A stretch of DNA of 64,000 nucleotides from Epiperipatus broadwayi (taxonomy: Eukaryota; Onychophora; Udeonychophora; Euonychophora; Peripatidae), in the NCBI GenBank assembly GCA_028023455.1, contig JAQFVV010000321.1, positions 744,001 to 808,000 on the forward strand, read 5' to 3'. Position numbers and translations under genes: made by a program. Shown here one piece after another: positions 38,200-48,399 of the stretch. The notes under the pieces were generated by a model, which searched no databases, was not told the origin of the DNA, and was given only the letters and a program-made list of their open reading frames with translations. How positions within the stretch are numbered: the stretch's first letter is position 1; every line of letters begins with the position of its first letter.

Positions 38200-39601
38200 A
38201 TGTCAGTTTTAGGACAAAACTCTTTTGGAGAGTTCGATGTGGAAAATGCGGCCGATTGGCCACTATACCTGTCACAAATCGAAAATTTCTTCATATTAAA
38301 TGGCATTGAAGACAACAAGTGGAAAGTAGCCACCCTCTTATGTTTCTCAGGAAAAAAATGATTGAAATCGCCAATAAATTATACCAAAATCCTGTAGATG
38401 AGAATGTACCATTCAAGGAATTATCCCAATGGCTAAACAAATTTTTTAGCCCTCACCCATCCCAGCATATAGCATGCCTACAATTAAAAAATAGAAAACA
38501 ACTAAATAGTGAAACAATCAAACAGTATAATTTAGCTCTCAGGGAGCTAGCGAAAGATTGTGTGTACGGTGATTTCGTAGAAGAAATATTATTAGATCAA
38601 CTGTTATGGGGAATGTCTGATGACAGGCTCAGACAACAGCTATTAACAGAGGCAGACCTAACCTATAAAAGCACTATAAAGAAAGGAATAATGTTTGAGC
38701 TAATTCTAGAACAGGCACAGGCCTTCAGATCAAAAGAGAAAAGTTACGAGCAAGTTTTCAAAACTGATAAAGCAGAAATATGTTTGTTTCAACGGGAACT
38801 TCAGAGAAATTACAGAATTAAATGCTACTGCTGTGGGGAAACAGGACACATAGCCAAATACTTCAAATGGAAACAAGAAACATGTTTCAATTGCCAAACT
38901 AAGAGCCACCTGGCACGCGCATGCAGACAATCACCTGAAAGGGATGGTCGACAAAGGAAATATAGTCCAGACACAAATGGTAGAACATATAGTATTAAAT
39001 ATATATCTACCAAGGGGGAAAGAGATAGGACCATTTTGCAAACACAAACAGAGATCATTAAATTACAAAATCAATTTGAAGATGATCGGAAAGACTCTGA
39101 ACAGAAGCAGTGTAAAGAGCAAGATTCTATGAAAGAGCAACGCCAGATTCACATACAGATGATAGATATGTTGGTTGCAGAAAAAACAAAGCTGCAGTCA
39201 TCCCTAGCACAAAGTCAGCAGGTCATAAAACAGAAATCAGATGAACTCGAAGAATTTCAAGTAAGATTGAAGGCTTCTAGACAATGAGTAATAGAACTTG
39301 AACAACAAAACTCAGAACTTAGTGAAAAATTGCAAAGTAAATGCGCAATGTCAGAATTATCTGAACAGGTAGAGAGTTGGCAGCTGTATAAAATGGAACC
39401 ACAAGAAAAATGGTCGAAAGTGAAAAGGAAGAAGACACTTCTGAAGATTTTTTAGAAGAGCGGCAATCTTTAACCAATGAGCTGCCAGATACAAAAACTG
39501 TAGAGCAAGGAAAAAATCAGACTCTCTCCAAGCGGGAGAAAAAAGCACTCAGGGTGGCAAGGAAAAAGAATTTGCACAAATTTCAAGGTTACATCGGTTA
39601 A
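38200..39601 (+). pseudogene. gag: gag with zinc knuckles and coiled-coil extension, broken
   Basis: The start at ATG 38200 gives 53 codons (MSVLGQNSFGEFDVENA...) before a TGA at 38359. The same protein continues in another frame from about 38319 to 39287, so a one-base shift lies in or near the A-run at 38351-38358. That section has a capsid-like region, then two CCHC knuckles. The first (residues 169-182 of the second frame) has Phe where the last Cys should be; the second (189-202) is complete. A Gln/Lys/Glu-rich coiled coil follows. It is interrupted by TGA at 39285 and then shifts to a Lys/Glu-rich tail ending at 39601. Gypsy gag is the best match. The coiled-coil tail in place of pol is unusual. 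Confidence 0.8.
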
Positions 39602-39675
39602 TCGTAAAAATAAAGTTTTCTCCAGTTTGGAAAAAGAAAAAATAAAGCACAGAGGAGTCACATCATGGGTTTTCT

Positions 39676-39691
39676 GGAGTAAGAGGAGGTA
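39676..39691 (+). promoter_or_regulatory. Polypurine tract
   Basis: ggagtaagaggaggta ends one base before the 3' LTR, the expected plus-strand primer. Confidence 0.75.
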
Positions 39692-39692
39692 T

Positions 39693-40283
39693 TGTAATAT
39701 ATGCAGTTTAAATTAAATGTACATATGAAAGTATCTTTATTCTAAAATATTATTTTATTGTTAAATCGTTAAATTTTGCTACTGATATTCTAATCATAGA
39801 CGTTAGCTTGAAATGCAATCAATTGTAACAAACTAATTAAACAGATAATGAAGGAATTTAATTAGCAAAACCCAATCTAATTAAATCCCACCTTAATTTA
39901 TAAGTTACTCCAGAAAACAAAGAAAACATATAAAAGGGAGGCCATTTTTGAAAAGATTAACAGAGTGAGTATAGAGCGTTTTAAGTGAATTAGAGCAGAG
40001 CATTAGTTGCAGAGCAGAGCATTAGTTGCAAAGAACAGCATGAGAATTGCATATTACCCTCATGGGGAAAGAAGAGAAGTTAGACGTAGAAACTATACGT
40101 TCTGAATTATCGTGCGAGTATTCGTTATCGTGTGTTCATAGTGTATTTTTCTAACACAGTTTGGCAGGAATCAGAATTTTGTATAAACTGTAAATCAGTT
40201 AGTATCAATCTGTTTTGAGATTTAAACCAACTAGTTCACAAATTAACTTTTGTGTGCAGTAATTGAAGAGTCAATATACTGCA
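39693..40283 (+). repeat. 3' LTR
   Basis: 591 bp, same ends as the 5' LTR, about 23 substitutions by hand count and no length change. A cluster of five changes lies near 40162. Confidence 0.92.
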
Positions 40284-40288
40284 ACTTT
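40284..40288. repeat. 5-bp target-site duplication, right copy
   Basis: ACTTT, matching 37549-37553. Confidence 0.8.
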
Positions 40289-40309
40289 ATTCAGTAAAAT
40301 ATCAACTTT

Positions 40310-40480
40310 ATTATTAGCAGATTGATGTTAATTAATTAAAATCTAGTAATTTATCATATCAATAAAAATATATCTATGAAATAGTAATAAATAAATCAAA
40401 AGACCTTCGTTAAGTCAGTTTAGTTATAAATTAAAGATGCAATATTTTGATATTAGGAAAAGAATAAAAATCTTTATGCT
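40310..40480 (-). repeat. Copy of the LINE relic family seen at 20640-21000
   Basis: Shares tcaataaaaa...atgaaataat, taagtca and atgcaatattttgatatt with 20810-20900. Related sequence also occurs at 55350-55480. Too decayed to translate. Confidence 0.45.
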
Positions 40481-40499
40481 GTCTTCCATAAAATAATAA

Positions 40500-40920
40500 T
40501 TAGAAAATAATAAATCTTTGTAACAGCTAAATATAAATATGAATAATAATTTTATATATTAAAAGCCATTTTCAACATATGGTTTGATGCCCTTTTCAAA
40601 TGTTAATAATCTATTTAACATTAATGAACTATTTCAGAATTAAAACCATCTAAGGTTCAACAATGGAATTAAAACAAGCAGTAACAATATAAATCATTAG
40701 GGCTTTGATTTATTTTAATGAATTGTATTGCTATTGCTTGTTTTAATTCCATTATTGAACACTAGATTGTTTTATGTCTTAAATAGTTTGTTAATATTAA
40801 ATAGATTATTAACATTGGAAAAGGGCACCAAGCCAGGTGCGAAAAGGACTTTTAACATATAAAATTATTATTGATATTTATATTTAACTATTACAAAAAA
40901 TTTATTATTTTCTGATTATT
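40500..40920. mobile_element. Foldback element
   Basis: Arms of roughly 190 bp are inverted: gcccttttcaaatgttaataat with attattaacattggaaaagggc, and caatggaattaaaacaagca with tgcttgttttaattccatta. The centre lies near 40710. The outer parts (tagaaaataataaat) also pair. No coding capacity. Confidence 0.75.
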
Positions 40921-41084
40921 ATTTGATATTAGAATAACTTATTCTGCAAAATAGGACAGTCAATACAGGTATTTATTGGTTTTATGTATAAAATTTTGAT
41001 ATTAACATATATCTATCCAGATGCATAAATGACCGTTTATTGTTGATTATTCAAGTTGTTTTTTTTTATTTAGTTATATCTATG

Positions 41085-41215
41085 TGATAATTATTTAATA
41101 TTGGAGATTATTTATTTTTTTGATATGTATGTGGTCATGTGTATCAATTGTATAGAATGGAGCAGGTGGTTAATGGCAGCTTGAAAGTTTGGGTTCAAAT
41201 CTCTAATTAGATCTA
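41085..41215 (+). repeat. Foldback family E, right-arm fragment
   Basis: Resembles 33480-33600: gtggtcatgtgtatcaattgta and agcttgaaagtttgggttcaa. Confidence 0.55.
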
Positions 41216-41234
41216 GTTTAAAGTATATATACAA

Positions 41235-41640
41235 TACTTATATTTAAATATTAATTTATTTAAATAATTAATATATTGTTAATGTAAATAAATTATTATT
41301 ATTTAAAACCTCTCTTCATAGTTGCTTTTTTTTTATTCAAATCAAAAAAGATGATAAAATTTTTTGAAGTAAATGCTTTCCATTATATATTTTGTTAATT
41401 ATCTTTAATTAAATTTAACTGTAATTAAATATCCCCAATCAAAGTCTTTGCTCTATTTTACTGTGATTCATACTATTGACAACTTAAAAATGGTTTGGTC
41501 TGGGGTATATTAAAATATCAATATACTAGAATGGACTTAAATATTTTAAATATATAATTAAAAAAAATCCTTGATATATATATAATAATTAAACCAAATT
41601 AAAAACATATAAATATGACAGGAAAATTATATTCAAATTT
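41235..41640 (+). repeat. Family A repeat, copy 2, left part
   Basis: Matches 26560-27000 and 49130-49600: ttaatgtaaataaattatta, tccccaatcaaagtctttgct, aaaatatcaatatactagaat and attaaaccaaattaaaaa. It continues after the Penelope-like insertion at 43120. Confidence 0.6.
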
Positions 41641-41699
41641 TTGATAATGGTGGAAAGCCATAGATTATGCCTGTACACATGAAAACTTTGTCTTTTAAG

Positions 41700-43110
41700 A
41701 AAATAAATGGTTTTGTTTTGGATGATGATTGTGTTTTTGTAGTTTAGACATTGAAAATATGTACCAATCGGTTAATAGATTAAAAAGTATTGATGTTTTT
41801 CTTTCAATTTTTAAAAAAATAGAATGTTTTTCTGCAGATAAGATTAAGGTTTTTCATGATTTGCTTTTGCTGTTAGAGGATTCAATGTATTTTATGTCTA
41901 ATGATGTGTTTTATAAGATTAGAGAAGGTTGGGTTATTGGTTATGTCATTTCTCCATTGATGTGTGCTGTCTATATTAATTATTTGGAGTGTAGTATTAT
42001 TAATATGTTTTCATGTTCTATTAAATTATTTGTTAGGTATGTTTATGATTGTTTGTTTGTTATTCAGAAAGAGAAATTAGAAGAGTTTTTATGTAGATTG
42101 AATGGTTTTGATTCTAGTATTAAGTTTACAATTGAGGGGGGTGGTTTTGATTTTGTAAAATTAAAGTTTTTAGATTTAAATGTTGAGAAGGTTAATGATG
42201 TTTTGTTTTGTAGTCATTTTATAAAACCTAAAAATTTGAGAAATATGATTAGGCTGATAGTTATCAACCTTTTATACATAAAAAATGTCTTTGTTGAATT
42301 TTTGTTGTCGGAATAGAAGGCTTACTAATTTTAATAATGATGCTGATATTCAAAGAAGTCAATTTGCTGCTGAATATGTAGAATTGGGTTATAGTCATGA
42401 TTTTATTAAAAAAGTGGTATTTAATAATAATGTTTATAGTCGTGATTTGGATGATAAGAATTTTGTTGGTAAGGATGATGATTATATGTCTTTACCATTT
42501 AAAGCATCAATTTATAATTTGGTTTATAGGAATAGTCATTTGTTAGGTGGAAAGAAGGTTGCATGGAGGAAAGGTTCTGATTTGAATTCATTACTTAATG
42601 GTTCAAAGCAGTCTATTGATAGTAGGTCTATTCCTGGTATTGTTTATAAAATTCCATGTAGTTGTGGTAAATTTTATGTAGGCCAGAGTAAATTTAGCCT
42701 TAATGAAAGGGTTAAGGTTCATATAAGTAGAGTTAAACATAGATATCTTAACTCAGCTTTATATATTCATGAATTGAATACAGGTCATAGAATATTGTTT
42801 GACAATGCTTCGGTTATTTTTTTATGAAAAGAATGAGTTAAAAAGAAGAATAAAGGAGACTTTGATGATAAAACTCCTTGATTCTGAGGCTATCAATCTT
42901 ATGAAGACTTCTTTTGATATTAAGGGGAAAGTGGAGTTTGAAATGAATTATGGGAAGGTTTGTTTGTTTGTATATATATGTTTTCTTTTAGGTTGATTTT
43001 CACTTGAGAAGGTCTATTTGTAGTAGATGAAACCATGGTTGTGTAAGGATTTTGGTAAAGTTTGAATTTAATCTAGTATTGTATTGTTTTATGGTTTTGC
43101 ATATATATAT
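41700..43110 (+). pseudogene. Penelope-like element (reverse transcriptase and GIY-YIG endonuclease), broken
   Basis: Three frames run in sequence. 41729-42316 (195 codons) carries a reverse-transcriptase palm: SLDIENMY, then SPLMCAVYINYLE, then RYVYDCLFV, where the usual catalytic YVDD reads YVYD. 42285-42827 (180 codons) begins with the linker (AAEYVELGYSHDFIKK) and ends in a GIY-YIG domain: GIVYKIPC (118-125), CGKFYVGQ (127-134), Arg 142 and SALYIHELNTGH (157-168). 42799-42996 holds the C-terminal tail (KRRIKETLMIKLLDSE). The 5' part is missing. It sits inside a family A copy and ends near an AT run at 43098-43120. At least two frameshifts and the active-site change make it inactive. Confidence 0.88.
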
Positions 43111-43120
43111 ATATATATAT
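43098..43120. repeat. (AT)n microsatellite at the 3' end of the Penelope-like element
   Basis: About 23 bp of AT repeats between the element's end and resumed family A sequence. Confidence 0.8.
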
Positions 43121-43555
43121 AAAGGTGTGAGACTAGAAAGAATGAAAAGCATCAAACTGATTTAAAACATGAAATAAAATTAATTCAAGAAGAATATCTA
43201 AACAGTTGAAATATTAAAATAAAGTAAAATTGAATATAAAAAATAAAAAATTGAGAATATATGTAATCTAATGAAACAGAAAACAAAGTTTTTTTTAAAA
43301 AAAAAATGATAACAAACGATATTAGTAGCTTAAAAGAAATATAATGAAAAGTGAAAAATAAAAAAGTTGAAATATCAAATAGATCAAAAGTAAAGATTAA
43401 TCAACAAAAGAAATACTTGATAAACAAAACAATAGTAAAGGTTTTAAAATGGTAAAAGAAATACCACTGCAAGATAAAGATGAGCAAACAATTATTTATA
43501 TTTAAAAGAAATAATGTGAAAATAAAAATAAAACTATAGAGGAAAAAAATTAAAA
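43120..43555 (+). repeat. Family A repeat, copy 2, right part
   Basis: Matches copy 1 from about 27825 (gtgtgactaaaaggaatg, gatttaaaacatg, ttcaagaagaa) to about 28250. Roughly 0.8 kb of copy 1 has no counterpart across the Penelope-like insertion, so a deletion accompanied or followed it. Confidence 0.6.
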
Positions 43556-45960
43556 AAGTAAATTAATAGAAAAGGAGTTATTGTTGAGAAGAAGTAAAAA
43601 AAGTCATTTAAAAAAATCTATAAAAGTAAAAAATAATTTTTACAGTTAAACAAAATCTGAAAAATTTCAAGCAAATGTAAAAAAAAACCATATACATTAT
43701 AAAATATTTGCAGTTCCTTTATGATGTAAATTGATTTTGAAAAGAGCTAAAATAAAAATAAAAGTATAATTGCAAATTAATGAACAAAAAGAAACAAATA
43801 ATATATCATAAAATATTAAAAGGAAAGAAAAGACAGAGAATAATAAAAAAATAAAAAAAGATAACTAAAAAAAAAGAACAATGTCAACCAAGTCAAAAGC
43901 AAAAAGTGATAATGAAATATTCACCACTTATAGAAAGGAATTATTTGGTTACTAAAGGTCCGGAAAATCAAATATAATAATGAAAAAATAGCTAATTATT
44001 ATTCATGCCCTAATTCAAGTAAATAAAGACCAAAATAGTTTTATTTAATTATAGTAAGTTGATAATAATAATTTACAAATTATAAGAAGTTTACAAATCT
44101 TACTTAGATTATAGTGATTAATTACAAAATTATTTAAGCAAGTATCAATAAATGAAAGCATAATTAAGCTTATTTTAAAAAGGAAAATAAGGAAATAAAT
44201 TAAAATTGATTTTATCATTACCAATTTAGGTTTTTGGGCATGGGAAACGAATATAAAAGCTTAACGTAACTGCTTTGAATAATTAAACAAAAGTTCAATG
44301 TAAATTGGATAATTAAAAAAAATATTGAAATTAATATAAGAAAAAAATAAGTTATGCAAGGAATGTAAAAAAAAAAAACTAAACAAAATCATGATTTATT
44401 TCTTAAATATAAGTCATTAAGAAATAAAGTTAATTCTCCGATAAGAACGGAGAAAAAAATTGTTTTATAAAATGAAAATAGAGATGACAGAAAAAAATTT
44501 GGAGAAAAATAAATGAAATATTATTAAGGGAATCAATTTCTATAAATAATGAAGAATTTAAAAAATATTTTAATATAAGTAATAGTTTTCTTCTAGTATA
44601 TACTGTTAATACTATATTTGTAGAAAGAATTAACAAACTAAAAAAAATTAAACATGATATTAATATTTCAAAAACATATAATTGTCAACTTTATTCAATA
44701 TTTATGCCAAATTTTAATGAAGAAAATTTATATAAAATAATAAATGAAGGTAGAATTAATATAAGCCCAAGCAATGAAACAAGCAGAATGTCAGACATAA
44801 AAAATAATATTGATATTCTATCAGATGTTATAATTTACATGATTAATAAAATAATAAAAAGTAGTGAATTTTTTACATTATTAAAAACATCTATAAAAAG
44901 AACAGTTTATACATCTGCTGCTACAAGTACTTTTGATAGCTATAGAGTAATATCTATTTTTTCTCCAATTGATAAAATAATAATAAAAATAATTTTAAAA
45001 ACTTTAAATAAAAATATTTTTTTAATAAAAATCAATAAGGTTTCATAGAAGAAAGAAACATAACTATAATTACTAGAAACTTTTCTAAAGAAAATTAATG
45101 ACGATTAAATGATAGAAAATATGCAACTATAATTTTTAAAAATTTTTGTAACTTTTTTGACATTAATAAACATAAACGATTGATTCTCAGGTTACAAAAT
45201 TATGAAAATAGAGAAAAATTGCTCAGTTTTTTTAAAAATTATTTAAATGACAGATTAGTTGTAGAAAAATGTTAAATATATTGAGTAATGATCAAACTTA
45301 TGTGGGATTCCTCATGGTTCTATACCCACTTTATTGCTGTTTCTGATTTTCATAAATGAGCTAGTACATTGTTAACATTAAAGAATCAATATATCAATAT
45401 GTAGATGATACTATTATTATGAGTGTAAATAATATTGATATTGAAATTAAAAAAGATCAAGAAAGTCTGATCAAAATTTTGGTGCCTTGAGAGAGGAATT
45501 TATATAAATAAACAAAAAACAAAATGTATCTTAATATTCTCTCCTAACATGAAATATAAAAACATTGATATAAATTTATATTTGCATGAGTGGATATATG
45601 ATAATATATCCTAATAATAAATGTATAAATGTAGAACAAGTAAAATATATTAGATATCTTGAAATGCTCATAGATGAAAAATTGTTTTGAAAACATAATA
45701 TTAACATACTAATTAATAATTTAGATATTTTATAGCAATGTTATGTAAAATCAAAAATATTTTCCATTAAATATTTTTATTGTTTACATATAAATTTTTA
45801 TATGAATCTTTATTGAGATATGAAATAACATTTTATGGGTTTTCAAGTTATACTAATATTAATAGATTAGCATTACTGCAAATAGTAATTGATCTAATAT
45901 AAGAAAACTATATAAAAAAGTACACACAATTTTCTTAAAGAGTGTGATGTAGATAAAATG
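43555..45960 (+). pseudogene. Jockey/CR1-like LINE, decayed
   Basis: The upstream linker region (43555-44460) has a reversed copy at 32150-33060. The catalytic part follows. 44704-45048 is open for 114 codons and ends with a YRVISIFSPIDKII segment, resembling the N-Y-R-P-I-S motif. About 45100-45170 resembles motif A. Near 45301 the translation is CGIPHGSIP followed by LLLFLIFINEL, the RT motif B block of the Jockey superfamily. Near 45396 it is QYVDDT. A KTKC block follows near 45515. Multiple frameshifts and stops are present. Motif B places it in the Jockey/CR1 group rather than RTE. Confidence 0.78.
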
Positions 45961-46029
45961 AATGTGTTCATTAAAAAGAAGATTCATGGCTGGTGTTCCA
46001 ACAATAGTTTTATTATTAATGATTTAATA

Positions 46030-47830
46030 AAAGGAAATATGTGATATTTTCTGCTGGGCAGAACATTATATAGAGTGTGAAACTTCACAATAAAGATCTG
46101 AAGGCAGATTGTCAATGACTTACAAGAAGACATAAATATGATTGCTGGATTAAAACTGTGAAGAAGATAGGGACATTCACTGATATAGTCATTCTAGATT
46201 TTTTTTGATGCATTAAAGCCATATATGAATCTGAGAAATGATATTACATTCCTAATAAATTCAGCATCAGTACTCTCTTATATAATGGCAAGGATGTTTT
46301 GAAGAGATGGAAAGAGTATTTTAATCAACTTTTAAATAATAAAACAAAAACTGAAAAAACAACTTTTAATGATATATACATTTTACCTATTCATTTAGAT
46401 TTGGATAAAGACATCCAGTTTTATGAAGTCAAAACAGCTTTTTGTAATATTAAAAATGCAAAGACTGCCACTTCTGGTGAAATATCTGGAGAGTTTTAAA
46501 TTATGATGGTCATATTTAATGTTTCTAAAATATTAAAATATTTTTTAGGAATATACGATCCAAGAAGTTGTGTATACAATCTTAAAAACAAAAGAAATAG
46601 ACAATATTGCAGTAATTATCATGAAATATAATTATTATTCACTGTACCAAAGATACTTTTAAAAATTTTTGTTGAAGAACTTACTTCAGTTGTAGATGAA
46701 TAATTATAAAAGACTCAATATGATTTTAGAGAATCAAAAGGCATTATAGAGATCAGGGTTTTTTGCTGGACAAATGCAAGAAAAAAGTCAGGACAAAGAA
46801 GTAATTTGTATATATCTTTTATGAATTTGGTCAAGGTATGTGATTTATTATAACAGGATGGGTCTATAGCATTGTTTAAAACTAGTTGATTGCCCTTCAC
46901 AATGTATGCATAATATACAGCTTCTATATGATGGAATGAGAGGAAATGCTTCTACTAAAAGATGTTAAATAATGATGGGTACTTACTCAGACATGGTTTT
47001 CAATTTTTATGATAGTGGTCTTTGAAATTATTTATAGGTCATTTAACACAGACAGGGATCAAGATATGATAGAGATTTCATGGTAGAATTTTTAAATTTG
47101 AATCTATTAAAAGTGAACACAAGAACTTCATCTTTTTAGATTATGGATTTACAGTATACTGATGATTGTGATATTTTTGCCAATCAAAAGATAATTTACA
47201 AATGTTCTTTATGTTTTAAATGCAATATGTAAAGTCTTTATTAGTGGATGTTCAATTTCTAAAGATTAGGGAAGAAAAATCAGTAGCAACTTTTAGTTTT
47301 GGTAGTTATTAATTTACAAATGTCAACCAGATTAAATAGCATTGTAATTTTGAAAGCAGAAAAGTTGACTTGGATGTTAAAGTATGACCCATACTCCAAT
47401 GTGCTGCTGCTGCTTTTAACAGCTAGCACAGATAAATAATTATTGCAGCTCAGTTAACCATATAGAGAGGTTATTTTACATAATTTATTGTCTACAATAT
47501 AAAAGGCATTAGAAAAGATCCATTCAAGGATAGTGAGATCATAAAACCAATCAATATATTTTTTAACTTGCTGGATGTGATGCTATTAAGTCCACCAATA
47601 AATCCACATCTTGGTTGGATTGACATGTATAATGAATAAATAATAGAAGACTTCTTATAAAAAGGTTTTATGGGTGTACTTGATCATTGTTTTAGTTGTA
47701 GAAATACACTCCATCAATGTTATAAGGATTATTTTAAGATATTCTAAAGAGGAACAATGCCAATTGTTTCCATTGAAAAGATATGGGAGAAAATAGAATA
47801 CATTGGAGAGTCATAATTAAACATAGTGTT
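46030..47830 (+). pseudogene. Second, different LINE reverse transcriptase, heavily decayed
   Basis: 46230-46499 reads LLYNGKDVLKRWKEYFNQLL and later EVKTAFCNIKNAK, like the segment just before the palm in APE-type LINEs. 46590-46780 resembles the C-S-N-Y-R-G-I block and GFR motif. 46800-46990 keeps LYISFMNLVKV (motif A region). Near 47155 LQYTDDCDIFAN stands for the F-A-D-D motif. The tail around 47610-47810 has HLGWIDM and a WEKI block like LINE C-termini. It differs from both the RTE and the Jockey/CR1-like copies. Stops and frameshifts are very frequent. Confidence 0.65.
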
Positions 47831-48037
47831 GTAATATGTCAGAAATAAAGCTTTCTGTTGAAGAACTAAAAGATAATATCACAAAATATTAAATAAATGG
47901 ACCAGCATGTATTTATTCAAATTGGTTTGTATGTCATCACAAAACACATTTCTAAAATAGAATTTCCTTTCATTCTCTCTCTCTTTTTTCTTTTCTTTTT
48001 ATTGGAAGTGGAATAAACATACTATTTATGAGTAATC

Positions 48038-48077
48038 ATTATTATTATTATTATTATCATCATCATCATCATCATCA

Positions 48078-48119
<42 letters not shown>
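48038..48119. repeat. (ATT)n(ATC)n(ATT)n microsatellite
   Basis: About 82 bp. ATT units flank a central ATC block. Confidence 0.97.
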
Positions 48120-48122
<3 letters not shown>

Positions 48123-48399
48123 ATCTTACAATTACGATTATAGGTGGCATCCAACTCATATCATTAATTAATAAATATAAGCTATCATTGCTACAATATC
48201 CCTAGGATGCCAATAGAATGATGCTGTAGTAATTCAGCTTTCCTGATATTTATTATGATTATAGACTAAAGTATTTGTTGTATTTAATCTCTTTTATTTC
48301 TATCATAACTATTACATCTAGTACTCTACATGAGGCTCGTTTATATCAGACCTTATCAATCCATTTCTATTACAATATATGTATGCTTACATTAAAAAC
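48120..48399. other. AT-rich DNA, nothing recognised
   Basis: A short open frame, 48275-48472, has no domain. Confidence 0.4.

Larger units (their letters stand above)
37554..40283 (+). mobile_element. Complete but gag-only Gypsy-like LTR retrotransposon
   Basis: Both LTRs are 591 bp, begin TGTAATATATG and end ATACTGCA, and the whole is flanked by ACTTT duplications. Signals lie in canonical order: TATAAAAG in each LTR, a primer-binding-like TGGCACAGTTGAACC after the 5' LTR, and a purine tract before the 3' LTR. The 1.55-kb interior codes only for gag with two zinc knuckles and a coiled-coil tail; protease, reverse transcriptase, RNase H and integrase are absent. About 23 mismatches between the LTRs (hand count, roughly 4%) mean it inserted long enough ago to decay. 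It must have relied on another element's enzymes. Confidence 0.9.
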
